A DNA stretch of 64,000 bases from Gonapodya prolifera JEL478 (Eukaryota > Monoblepharomycota > Monoblepharidomycetes > Monoblepharidales > Gonapodyaceae), in NCBI GenBank assembly GCA_001574975.1, contig KQ965776.1, positions 186,001 through 250,000 on the forward strand, read 5' to 3'. Positions 25,051 to 34,869 of the stretch are shown piece after piece. The notes beneath the pieces are model-generated. The model was not told the DNA's origin, did no database searches, and worked only from the letters and a program-made list of their open reading frames with translations. The first letter of the stretch is position 1. Every line of letters begins with the position of its first letter. The position numbers were made by a program, and so were the translations under genes.

Positions 25051-26971
25051 CCACTGGCCCGACTCATCCAGCCCGATATCCGTCGACTCCAACGACCCAC
25101 CTCGTCCCGACGTCTCGAAATGCGATTCATGCAGCGCACTACTTCGCAGGCCTCCGAGTCCCTGCCCTTGCCCTTGCCCGCTGACTCCGACTCCGGGGTC
25201 GCCATCGCCATCAAACGATATCCAGTTCGAAAAGTCCATGCCGCCGCCAGGACCCGCGACCTGGTCGGCGGCGAGGGAGTCCGCCGCCGACACGTTAGAC
25301 AGCGAGATGAAGTTGTAGGGCTGCGGGGTCCGCGTCTGCGGCACGACGCGGTCGCTTGTTCCCAGCCGACGAATCGGGGGTGGGGGTACGTGGGGAAGTG
25401 ACACGGACGGCGGGTGCGGGTGCGCGGGTGGAGAGAACCCCTGAGCGTTCGCGGCGCTCTCGGCGGCCGAGTCCGCGGCGTCGAGCAGGTAGATGGGCGC
25501 GTCGAGGTCCAGCTGGTTTGCGACGACGGACGATGGGGCCGTGGCGGCGTCGGAGGCGGGAGGAGGAAGTCGGGGTGGTGCGGCCGGTGGCGCTCGTTGC
25601 GGCATGGCGGTGTCGTGAGGAGCAGGGTGGGAGAAGGGCTGGGCGAAGCGAGGTGATGCTCCCGCGGCAGTGGCGCATCCGCGCTCGCGTGCGCGTTGGG
25701 CGCGAAGAACGTCGATCCGGGCTTTGAGCTCCTCAATTCGTTTCTGGTTCGCGCGGTCCGTGTCTTGGAGTTGCAGGACGTACTCGTAGGCTGCGGAGAA
25801 AGGGCCGTTTCAAAAAACCTGTGTGGAGAAAGGACGACCGGCTCATCGAGAGACAGAGGTCTGGGTCACCGTAACGTAGTCGGCCCAATGGCTGCGACAC
25901 TTCTCCAGCTGCATTCCTGTCAAGCCTCCGTGTGGTTTGTCGGCACGAATCCCGGTCTCCGTGTGTCCCATACCACTTCGCTCTCGTTGGCGACAATTCT
26001 CCAACACCATCCCCGTCTTCGCGTGTCCCATGCCACATCGTTTTCCAAATGATGTCCAGCTCATCGCGATATAGAGTAGCTTTGGTAGTCTGGGTCACCG
26101 TACTCCATCCCATTCCAATCTCCAACTCCATCCCTGTTCAGTCTCAGTGTGGTCCGTTCGTTGGTCGCGACACTTGTCCAACATTCTTGTCTTCCCGTGT
26201 CCCATGCCACTTCTCCGTGTGGTCCGTCGGGCTGAGGCTCCTGTCCAACTCCACCCGTGTCTTTGTGTGTCCCACTGCCACTTCTCCTGCCACGTGGCTC
26301 TCGTTGGGTGCGACAATCCTTTGTCCGGTATCCCTGTCCGGTCTCCCCGTGTCCCATGCCACTTAATTTCTCTCCAACCACCAAGGTATCACGACAGCTC
26401 CAACTAGAATGTTGAGACCGCGGAGTCCTCCCTCCGCTCGCATTGCTCGCACCGATCGGACAGCTCGGTCTTGCGTGCTTCGCACTCCATCCCTCGCGGC
26501 AACTCACTCTTTTGCAACACAAACAGCCTCGACGACTGCCCCGATACCCCGCTCGCCTCTGTCTGCTGCAAGACGTCTGGCACGAGCACGCGCAGGTCCT
26601 GAATTAGCTTTTTCAAGTCATTGCGTCGCCGCTGCTCGGCTTCTTTGTGGACGACTCTGCGCTGCTCCGAGTATGTGTCGAGGACGGGGGCGGACAGCTG
26701 CAGGGCAAAGAGCGTGCTACTACGCAGCGGTGGCAGTCGCCCGTCGCCCGTCGCACGATTGAAAAAGAAAGAACAGAGTTCGATTGCGGGATTGAGTGGG
26801 CCGTGAGTGCGGTGTGGCGAGGGATTGAGGCAGCAAATATCCGTGCACGCACTCGTTTGTCCCGTTGTTGACCTGAAACACCTGCACGGGCGAGATCTGG
26901 CCGTTGATGTTTGCAGCCAGCATGGGCGACGTGAGCACGCCGACGGGATGGACTGCGGGACTGCGCGACAT
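25009..26971 (-). CDS. bHLH transcription factor
   Basis: Three exons assemble into a basic helix-loop-helix factor. Exon 1 (26971 to 26882 or 26873) gives MSRSPAVHPVGVLTSPM. Exon 2 (26697-26508) gives 'EQRRVVHKEAEQRRRNDL', a basic region with the His-x-x-Glu-x-Arg pattern typical of E-box binders, then helix 1 'KKLIQDLRVLVPDVLQQ' and the loop. After a 717-bp intron (25791-26507), exon 3 (25790-25009) completes helix 2, 'RLFVLQKTYEYVLQLQ', and continues into a short coiled coil, 'NQKRIEELKARIDVLRA'. The rest is Pro/Ala/Gly-rich and low-complexity. Splice phases agree at both joins: phase 0 for intron 1 and phase 1 for intron 2. The closest resemblance I know is to fungal SREBP/Nuc-1-type bHLH factors, but target genes cannot be read from the sequence. 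It shares a 255-bp divergent promoter with the hydrolase gene. Confidence 0.82.
25800..26410. repeat. Degenerate repeat cluster filling the long bHLH intron
   Basis: Variants of a few short phrases recur here in one orientation. 'GTGTCCCATGCCACTT'-like blocks occur near 25960, 26020, 26195, 26262 and 26347. 'GTGTGGTCCGTCGG'-like blocks occur near 25930, 26147 and 26216. 'GTCTGGGTCACCGTA' occurs near 25859 and 26089. Spacing is irregular (about 60-180 bp), so this is a decayed minisatellite or scrambled tandem array, not a clean repeat. It lies wholly inside the intron that splits the bHLH domain. Confidence 0.65.
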
Positions 26972-27226
26972 GGCTCGCTCTCCTTCTCTTCTTGACGGGT
27001 TCTGCCGGCTGCGGTGGCCGGGTGATTTCGGAGGGCAATATTGGGCTAAACAAAGACTCAAATTGAACGCATATTTCCAGTCACGCTCGCTATGAAACTT
27101 CCCCATCCCCCGGATACAAGCGATCGCGCGCATGGCCGCCGTGCGGTCCCCTTCTGCATCGCGGAGCGGAACATGCACGTAGCTCCGTACTCCACACAGC
27201 ACCACTGGACGAGAAACACTGTGCCG
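26972..27226. promoter_or_regulatory. Divergent promoter of the bHLH and hydrolase genes
   Basis: This 255-bp gap separates opposing start codons at 26971 (minus) and 27227 (plus). It is GC-rich with no evident TATA box. Several frames are open across it, but none has a recognisable motif. Confidence 0.45.
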
Positions 27227-28429
27227 ATGGCTGCCGACTCGGAGATGGGATGGATCTACTGGCAGACCTGGTCCCGTGCCGGCACTGGCTCTGGCACTCC
27301 CAAAGGTATGCGCTGCAATTCTCTCGTGACTCTTCCACTCCTCGTTACTCAACTCTCAACGGCCTCGTCGACTCGTCGAATGCTATGGCGACAAAAGCCG
27401 ACGTTTTGTTCGTCCACGGCATCAAGGACTACGGCGGACGCCAGCCCAATCGCGGACTCAGGAGAATTGTGGACGAGGGGTACAGGGTCCATGCCATCGA
27501 CCTCCCCGGTCATGGCAGGAGTGACGGGATTCATGCCTTGTTTACAATGGATGAGCTCGTGCGCGCAGTGAGGCTCGGTTAGTTGAAGATGGCCTTTTTT
27601 CTATTTAGTCCCAAGATTCCACCTTGGCTAATACTGTCCGTCTGAAACAGTCGAGGCATCCATTCGGGCAGAGTACCTTGACAAACCAGAGTCTCGCTCC
27701 TCGAGCGGCAAGGTCATTCTCTGGGGAGCCTCACTGGGCGGCCTTGTCCTCTTCCTGTACACGCGCTCGCTCCTCTTCTCCTCCATCTCCTCCAGCCGCC
27801 AAGAAACCCTGCTGATCCTCCAAGCCGCCGCTCTCATCGCCAACCCCGAAGTCCTCCCCCCCGGCTGGGTCATCTCGGTGGGCACATACCTCGTCACAAC
27901 CTACCCCTCGCTCGCCCCCGTGCCATACGCCGAAGCCAACCGCGGCAAGAACACAAGTGACCCCGACGCCCAGCTTTATTTCGATCGGGATCCCATGGCG
28001 TACACGGGCCGCATCCGTCTTGGAGCTGGACTCGCCCTGCTGGGCGCGTTCGACCAAGTCGCCGCCGGACTCGGCACCGAGCGCGGGATCGCCGTCGGCC
28101 CAAAAGACGGGGACACCTCGGCGGACCTGCGCGTGCTGTTCCTCCACGGTGACGCCGACCGCGTCGCAGCTTTATCGTCCACGACGTCCGCGTACGCGGC
28201 GGGGGCGGGCGCGTTCGTTGCCGACCCGGCGCTCGCGAGTAAAGTGCGGATAGACGCGGAGAAAGTTGTGTACACTGGTGGGGTACAGCATGATATGCCG
28301 TCGGAGTGGACGAATGATCGGTGAGTGGGTCTTCGTTGTTGAGTACCGGGACACGTTTTGACATGTGAATTGCAAAGTATGGTATCCGATGTTATTGAGT
28401 GGATGAATATTAGAGTAATGAAATCGTAA
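27227..28429 (+). CDS. Alpha/beta hydrolase, monoglyceride-lipase-like
   Basis: This is a serine hydrolase of the monoglyceride lipase/lysophospholipase (Hydrolase_4) type, expected to release fatty acids from monoacylglycerols or similar esters. Four exons (27227-27305, 27398-27577, 27651-28320, 28378-28429) keep frame and give 326 residues. Visible features in order are an N-terminal 'WIYWQTWSRA' strand, 'VLFVHGIKDYGGR' (oxyanion HG motif), 'AIDLPGHGRSDG', the nucleophile elbow 'ILWGASLGGLVLF' (GxSxG), a C-terminal 'RVLFLHGDADRVA' supplying the acid, and 'GGVQHDMPSE' with the likely catalytic histidine. No signal peptide is seen. It is followed 102 bp later by the Bta1-like methyltransferase on the same strand. 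The fold and triad are secure; the substrate is inferred. Confidence 0.88.
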
Positions 28430-28531
28430 TTCTAATTGACAGGAGTTTTACGTCAAAGGGCGGCCGGTTGTTTCAGACGGCACAATTCATCCTGTCTTGC
28501 ACGTGTTTCCGTGTTGACGAAGAAGTAACAA

Positions 28532-29662
28532 ATGGAAACTCTGAAGAACGCCTGGACGTACGTGATCCGTCGCCACACGATGCGATTGCCTGCTGAACTC
28601 GCAATTTTGAAGCTTCCTGGTCTCGGCAATCCTCCTCCCCGTGTTCCGCGCGATCGTCGCTTCCTTCTCCCCCCCGACCAAAAAGAGCCATCAGGTGAAG
28701 CCCCATTGAATTTCCGTCTGGCATCTGAACGATGGAAGAGTGTACCAATCTCAATCGCTCCCCAAGGATAAATTGGACGAGTTTTATTCCAGCCAGGCAC
28801 GAGTGTATGACTCCACCCGCGGCGTTTTGTTGAAGGGACGAGAGGAAATGCTCGAGCGGGCATGCGAGACGGTTCTGTCCGAGTTTCCGAACGAATCGGA
28901 GCGCGTGTGGGTCGATATGGGAGGCGGGACGGGGTACAACATTGCCGTGAGTTTGAGTTTGCACATCCTCAACGGCACCCCTCTTGCTGCTCCTGCTAAT
29001 TTTCACGTTTTCCCTTTCGCCCACACAGCATCTTCTTCAATACCTCGAAAAAACACGCGGCAGCGCCGCCAAACCCGTGTTCACCAAGATCTACTGCGTG
29101 GACCTATCCTCGTCGCTGTGCGCCGTCGCAAAGGAGCGGTTCGCGAAGCCCGACGCCGTCCCGCGCGGCGTGTCCGTGGAGGTCGTTTGCGTGGACGGAT
29201 GCGTGTGGAAACCGCCGCCCAATGTCAAGGTCCACCTCGTGACCATGTCGTACAGTCTGTCCATGTTTGAGAGCCCTTACCCGCCCGTCGATCACATCTC
29301 GTCCAATATCTTGAAGAAGGGCGGGCTTTTCTGTGAGCGAATTTTTCGAGTACGTCGCTGTGGAACGGTTTGGGTGATGACACTCGTGACTTTCTTTCGC
29401 AGCCATTGTGGACTTCTACACCTCGTCGTCAACGTCCGCCACCGACAAGCAACTACTGACAACCTGGTTCCTTCGCCACTTTTGGCAAAGCTGGTTCGAC
29501 GTGGACGGCATCAGCCTTGCGCCCGAGAGACGCAAGTACGTCGAGTTTAAGTTCAAGCAGATTAGCGCAACTAGCGCTCGTAATATCTGGATGGGTGAGA
29601 ATGGAGCGTTTTTGGAAGCCAGATCTATTATTGACTCGTTAGCACAGGTATCCCGTTTGTGA
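28532..29662 (+). CDS. Stand-alone methyltransferase of the betaine-lipid synthase (Bta1/BtaB) family
   Basis: Four exons (28532-28694, 28741-28946, 29029-29332, 29403-29662) keep frame and give 310 residues. The chain shows 'FYSSQARVYDSTR' and 'LLKGREEML' leading into 'VWVDMGGGTGYNIA', the SAM-binding glycine loop. 'KIYCVDLSSSLCAVAKERF' follows, then 'LVTMSYSLSMFESPYPPVD', and finally 'FWQSWFDVDGISLAPERRKY'. These match the part of fungal Bta1 that trimethylates homoserine diacylglycerol to make the betaine lipid DGTS. In fungal and algal Bta1 this domain is normally fused to an aminocarboxypropyl-transferase (BtaA-like) domain. Here the frame stops at 29662 with no BtaA-like sequence before or after. 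It may act with a separate partner, or be a paralogue with another substrate. Confidence 0.8.
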
Positions 29663-30074
29663 GAATACCGTACTACATTTTTATTGGGCGTGTGTAACGA
29701 GGGTGGTCAAACGAGACGCATCATGAACTAAGCTGATTCGAGCAAAGCTTCATGTAATCAACACGACCGGTTTCTCAGTGAACCACTTGCACTTCGGCGG
29801 GAAGCATCACCGTGAATGAGGAACACCGGTGTGCACACGTAGACGAAAGGAGGCAAAAAAAAAAAAAGATTTTGAAAGAATGAAAGAGAAGAGAGATCAC
29901 TTTGCACTGAGGTAAAATACTGAACGTTACAGAACACTAAACGCGAAAAGCTCATCTCCAACAAAGTCAAGCCTATTCATTGTACAGCAACGAGCGTTCT
30001 TACTCCTTGTACGGTGGTGGCTTACTGAGTGGGACATTGATGTTCGACATCCCCGCCCTCATGCTAACCCCTTC
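29663..30074. other. Intergenic spacer with an A-run
   Basis: This gap lies downstream of the methyltransferase gene. It contains a run of about 13 A near 29857 within purine-rich sequence, and no recognisable coding content. I looked for a BtaA-like continuation of the upstream gene and saw none. Confidence 0.5.
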
Positions 30075-31180
30075 CTAATCGTGGGTGTCCGCGACAATGC
30101 AACCAGGTTCAGACATGACCTTCCCACAGTTTTTGCACGTCCCCTTGCATCCAGGTCCTTTGGTATCCTGGTGACAATCTTTTCAGTTTTTGCGGCAATG
30201 GTCGACGCCTTTGCAGCAGTCAAAAACTTTCTGGCAACCCGTCGCCGTTTTGCCTTTGTTGCAACAGGTCCATGTCGGGTTCTTGCTGTCCCTGAGGTAT
30301 CCTGGGTGGTACATGACAGTTGATTTTGGGTGGTAATCATAGGTGTCGGAAGAATGAACAGTCGTGCCGGACTCCCCATGAGTATTGCACGAGTTGATGT
30401 AGCGTAATGGGTCAGCCAGCTTCCATTACAACGTCAATACCAACCATGCAAACGATGCACACAACGTCCAAAGTGTCCGTCTTTTCCAAAATCATAGAAA
30501 AAATATCCTCGTCTGTGAGTGCTGCAACTCCAGGGGCTGCGACATCGCCGACTCCGGGAAAGTCCGTCACAATGAAATCATCGTAATTCGCGTTCTCCTA
30601 CCACCGTGTTACACTAAACCGCGAATTCGAAGTTGTAACTGTGCTTCCCGTGAAAGCATTGACGAAGGTGGTCTTTCCCGTTCCCGTTGGACCGATAACA
30701 AGTACTGCTCTCTTTCTGGCAGGAACGCCAGGTACGACCGGGTTTGGCGTGAAGGCTTCCACTATTTTTGTTGCAGTGATCATTTTTTGCCCATGTTCTT
30801 CAGTCAGGCATCGTCCAATGACCGTGGGAGGGACCTCACCTTTGCTTCTTGCAGTTACTTCGAAGTTGGGGTCGTAGATCGCGACGTCTAATTCTGTCTC
30901 TCTGGTGTTATCTGGTCAGTGATCGGTTCGATTTGTTGGTGTCTCTTGCTGTGGAACTACATTCACGATGAAGACCATGTGGGCAACATGCGCCATTGGA
31001 TCACACCTCAGGAAGAACTTCCAGCCAGTTAGCCCACACAAGAGTGTCTGGACTTATGCGCGGTGATAGATCAGAGATGTGGGCCACGCCTATCCAAAGC
31101 GTGCCGTAGTGCCTGAGTGATGGTCCGATGCGGGCGAGCTGGCTCTTCGACAGATTCACGGTTTACAGCGACTTCAATTG
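30075..31180 (-). pseudogene. Decayed P-loop GTPase-like gene with Cys-rich tail
   Basis: Reading from high to low coordinates, three blocks look like real protein. At about 31010-31180 is 'GPSLRHYGTLWIGVAHISDL', with 'TLVWANWLEVLPEV' after it. At 30598-30783, and open upstream, is 'RAVLVIGPTGTGKTTFVNAF', a Walker A/G1 loop at 30667-30693, followed after a stop by 'YDDFIVTDFPGVGD', a G3-like DxxG at 30544-30564. At 30075-30370 is a Cys-rich tail, 'YHPGYLRDSKNPTWTCCNKG', then 'ATGCQKVFDCCKG' and 'CKGTCKNCGK'. The blocks sit in different frames or are cut by in-frame stops: a TAG at 30598-30600 between G1 and G3, and a TGA at 30183-30185 in the Cys-rich part. I could not find introns that clear both, so I read it as a disabled host gene. 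The P-loop resembles AIG1/dynamin-like GTPases; the family is uncertain. Confidence 0.5.
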
Positions 31181-32133
31181 AATTGCGTCTCCACACAACG
31201 CAAGGGAGGGAGACTAAGCACTGCTTGAAGTCGTCATCTGAATCCTTACTCATGCACCTTGTTCCCCCACACAGGTTTTTGGACTCGACCCTTTGTGAAC
31301 TGAGCTCATCCACCAAAATCTGATGTGATCTATGCCCTTCATGGGCTCCATGGCTACCTCGACTTTCATTTCGCATCATCCCTTGTTGCAGTCCCCGAAC
31401 CCATGAAAGTCCTGGCAGAGGGAGAACAGGTCCTTCTTTTCTTTCCTTTGTTCTCTTTCACCCCCCCGCGTGCAGGCCGGGGACGCGGATTCTTCGAAAG
31501 TTGGCGGGAGTTTGTGCGAAGAGAACCTCGCACGCCTCTTTGGAAAGTTCCGACGTGGTCAGCTTTCCCTCCCCAGGACGGCAATCGCCTCTCTCACCAC
31601 ACCCATTTGGAATAAGATCTACGCACATGGCCCCCATGCTTCCATGCTTAAAAGAGGCCGAGCCGCTGAGGGACGCAACATTTCCGACCCCGACTGGGTA
31701 TCGGGTGGGAGACGGATCAGCGAAGACAAAGGTCAGAAACACGAAAGTGGCGCCGACATAAGTGACGTGTGACGTTGTGGGAGTTGTGTGTGACGCTTTG
31801 TGAGTGAGGGAGCGGGTGAACGTAGGGGAGATGATGAGGTCACGATACTTTAGTCACACTGCCGGTTTTACTCGTAAGGAGGAGGCTCAACCGGTACAGA
31901 ACTGACGCCGATATCTTAGCACGATACAGTATGAAGGGGCAAGGCGATGGGGACAGAAAAGGAGCCGCAACAGCGACAGCAGAAATATTCGAAAGGTCAA
32001 AATCCTATGTATTCAATCCAAAGTCCACAGCAAACGAAATCATCGACGACAAGACAGGGGGGAATGACAAATGCAAAATGAAAGATCTATCATGTGACTT
32101 CTGACCATGTTTCTACCCTTTCCTGTCCGGAAA
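31181..32133. other. Unresolved region upstream of the decayed GTPase gene
   Basis: Minus-strand frames at 31071-31379 and 31458-31742 contain plausible but unfamiliar protein ('SLPCVVWRRNSIEVAVNRES') and may be the disrupted 5' end of the GTPase-like gene. From about 31780 to 32133 I see nothing coding; that part probably holds the 3' UTR of the amphipathic-repeat gene. Confidence 0.4.
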
Positions 32134-33504
32134 TCAGTGCGCGCCGTTCGTCACCTTGGGCTCCTCGGGCTGCGACACGATCGGGAGGTACTCCTTCACG
32201 GCTTTGGGCACGGGGATGCCGCGGTGCTCGAGGAAGGTCACGATCTCGGCGGCACGCTGGTCGCTGTTGAGGCGAAGGGGGGTGGTGAGATCGGGAAATG
32301 ACCGAGGGTGAAGTACAGATAATGCTCACAGCTTGTACTCTTTGACGATGGTGGTTACTCGCTCGTCGAGCTTGTACTCTTTGATAAGGTCGACGATCTT
32401 GTGCTGAACGGGGATGATGTAGGGCTCAGCGACCTTGTAGGCAGACTGGGAAGCCTGTAGGGAGGGAGTGAAGTCACCAACATACCACAAAGAGTTGGAA
32501 GAAAAGAAGGGAGAGTGTCCAGGAGAAAAGGGTAATGAGGAAAAGAACATGACCATTCCCGATCCAATATCACATGTCCATGTCGCACTCTGACGACCGG
32601 TAGCGGCGAAATACAACATACACTCCCAACATGGACTCCGGACCATCTCCCAAAAGCCCCACAGTCGACTCATCGAAACCACTTGACTCACCTCGGTTGC
32701 CTTGGCGGTGACGACCTGCTGCGCCTCGGCGGCCTTGGAGATTGCAAACTGCTTGGTCTCGTCGACCTTCTGCAGGGTGAACTTCTGGGCGTCCAGGGCG
32801 GCCTTCTGGGCACCCTCGACGCGCTTGGCGGCAACTTCGCGGGCCTGAGTTGCGGTGGCGAGAGTGGACTCGACGGTTTGCTTCACGGGTGTGGGCACGT
32901 ATGTCGCGTACGAGTCTTGCGCGGTTCTGGGGAGTGGTTGAGAAAAGAGAGAGAAAGAAGGTGGCGAAGAATTAATTATAGGTTGGGGAAAGGGAGAAGA
33001 TCAGATTTTCGCGGACTTACTTGACCGCCAGGTCACGCGTCTCGGTGACCTTCTTTTCCACATCAGCGCGGGTTTTCTGGTAAGCTGTTCCGAAAACACA
33101 CGCATTCAAATAGATTCAGCAAGAAGATATGGGGGAAAGAGGGGTTCGCCGAGGAAAACAGAAAAAAAACGTGGTGAGCAAACCACCCCACAACGAGGCC
33201 CCAAAGGGAGACACGAGGCCCACCCACCTTCGTACGACCCCTGGGCATACTTCTCGGCAGCAGTGATGGCCGACTTGGCGGCCTCGGAGCCCTGGGTGTA
33301 GTATGGCTCGGGGATGTATCTGGTTGGGGGCAAACAAGGGAAGGGTGACACGGACGGGGACGCGACCGCGATAGCAATCAGCAACGAGTCCACCGCACAC
33401 GCGACGATCGAGCGAGCGAGGGCGACTCACTTCTTTCCGATTTCGCCGGCAGTGGCGACGGCGCCTTCGACGACGGGTTGGACGCGAGCGACGAGAGAGG
33501 TCAT
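32134..33504 (-). CDS. Amphipathic-repeat protein, possibly lipid-droplet coat (perilipin-like)
   Basis: Six exons assemble into a protein of about 220 residues from ATG 33504 to the stop at 32134. The sequence is dominated by Ala/Lys/Glu/Gln amphipathic helices, for example 'QAREVAAKRVEGAQKAALDA' and 'VDETKQFAISKAAEAQQVV'. Four repeats of a 'YxPxP' theme interrupt them: 'KYIPEPYYTQGSE', 'YATYVPTPVKQTVE', 'AEPYIIPVQHKIVD' and 'VKEYLPIVSQPEE'. There is no signal peptide or membrane helix. Such 11-mer-like helices separated by Pro turns are seen in perilipins and other lipid-droplet surface proteins, which is my preferred reading, but no signature motif proves it. A general stress-type helical protein is the alternative. 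Exon ends all have GT...AG and keep frame. Strong G/C-ending codon bias suggests high expression. Confidence 0.65.
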
Positions 33505-34869
33505 TTCGGCAGGCGAGTAGAGACGAGAAGAAAGAGACGGTTGCGAGAGAGAGCGAGAGAGAGAGAGCTAAACGCGGGCTGGTTTCGAGAGAGTGTTGAG
33601 TTTTCAGAGACGGGAAATATTGAGACCTTGGAGGGTGCTGCCTCATAAAGCCCATTCTGGCTTGCATGTGACTTTCGGGGGCTCGTTCCGCCCGCCCTAT
33701 ATTTTTCACGTGAACGAGACCGCGAATAAATTTAAAAACGACATAGAGCATCACAAGTTAAATTGTTTTATTTAATCTGCGCAAGTCACCCGGCTCGTCA
33801 CGTGAAGAGAGTCGGTTGCGTTAGTGCTGAGTCATCGCCCTTCCGGGATGGTTCATGGCGGAGGTCGGCGGGCGGGAATCGATGCAGACATCCACGAATC
33901 GTAATTCACGCTTATTAACCGAGTCGCTCACGACGTTGCCGAAAATGAAAATCGTGGGGACTATCAGCGATGCGATAAGCGGACTGTATCACTCAGAGGA
34001 CGACAGTATTGCGGTATCGGAATGTCTGCAAAGTCACGGCAGGAGTCGACTCGGCGGAGATTTCGAAAACACGCAACCGCCGCGGACCTTGCTAACCTAT
34101 GGAAAGAAGGCGCACCCCCGTGAAGCAGGTTGAAACACGTGCACGTTCTCGCGCACTTTAATGAAAACACACAAATCGTTCGCAAGCTGCGCAACGTACG
34201 GTGGCGCACGCATCTGAGTGAGCGTCGTGTGGTTATGCCTTCAGCGGCTTGAGTGCGTGGCGTTCCCGAATCCCCGCACCCAGACGCAATTATTGGTGCG
34301 ATCACGGTGTATGCTCTGGGAAGTGGTGAATGTAAATGATACAGACCAAGTCGGCTGAATTTCATGGTGGCAGGAAGGCGCGGCAACAAATATGGTGACA
34401 GAGTGCAGACAGGGACAAATTGCAGGTGCTGCTGGGAAGGGTTACGACGCCTGCCGACAGGAGAAAATGAGAGTTATGTTGATGGAGCGACGGTGGCTGA
34501 GACTGTAAGGCTTGCCCAAAGCTCCCCTGAGCAGTTTCTTGGGAAGGGTAACTCAGCACGTCTGGAGAAAGCAATTTTGCCTTTTTCGACTACGTTGCAC
34601 GTTGCAAGCTGCTTTGACCGAATGAAAATCAGTGGCACTAGCAAGTAGCCTGCAGAACGGCAAAGGCATGTGTTCCAATAAAATGTTCGAATCTGGTATG
34701 ACGAGAAGGGCAAAAGCGCGGATAAGGCACGCACCCGCCGAGCAGGCGAGAATTAATGAAGAGGAACTTCGTGCGCAACAAACCAAGACAACGAAGCGAT
34801 TGTACGTGTTTTTGCTTCTTCTCCGAGTTTCTACTGATGGTACAAGTGATTAACTTGCAATCAGACAAA
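33505..34869. other. Long intergenic region with three CACGTG E-boxes
   Basis: No gene is recognised over about 1.36 kb. The frame 33855-34133 (+) and others show no family features. CACGTG palindromes occur at 33707-33712, 33799-33804 and 34136-34141. The first two lie about 200 and 295 bp upstream of the amphipathic-repeat gene start and could be bHLH binding sites. Upstream exons of the SNF2-like scrap are not detectable here. Confidence 0.45.
33707..33804. promoter_or_regulatory. Pair of CACGTG E-box motifs upstream of the amphipathic-repeat gene
   Basis: Two exact CACGTG palindromes (33707-33712 and 33799-33804) lie 92 bp apart upstream of the start codon at 33504. CACGTG is the classic site for bHLH proteins with a His/Glu/Arg basic region, such as the one encoded at 25009-26971. 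Regulation by that factor is only a possibility; the motif also arises by chance. Confidence 0.3.

Noticed and set aside
24957-25736. 259-residue minus-strand ORF rich in Arg/Pro/Ser
   Set aside because: Frame shadow of the bHLH exon 3 in GC-rich, low-complexity DNA; the alternative frame continues helix 2 and the coiled coil.
26720-27352. 210-residue minus-strand ORF spanning the bHLH start and the hydrolase promoter
   Set aside because: Only its last part (from 26971) fits the bHLH exon; the upstream part is antisense to the hydrolase first exon and shows no family features.
29850-29880. A-run as a LINE or SINE tail
   Set aside because: No target-site duplication, no upstream element body and no reverse-transcriptase-like sequence; simple A-rich 3' flank is sufficient.
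30160-30200. In-frame TGA in the Cys-rich tail read as selenocysteine
   Set aside because: There is no SECIS-like hairpin visible, the gene has other breaks, and fungi generally lack selenoprotein machinery.
33855-34133. 92-residue plus-strand ORF in the long intergenic region
   Set aside because: No motif, no splice continuation and composition like surrounding non-coding DNA.
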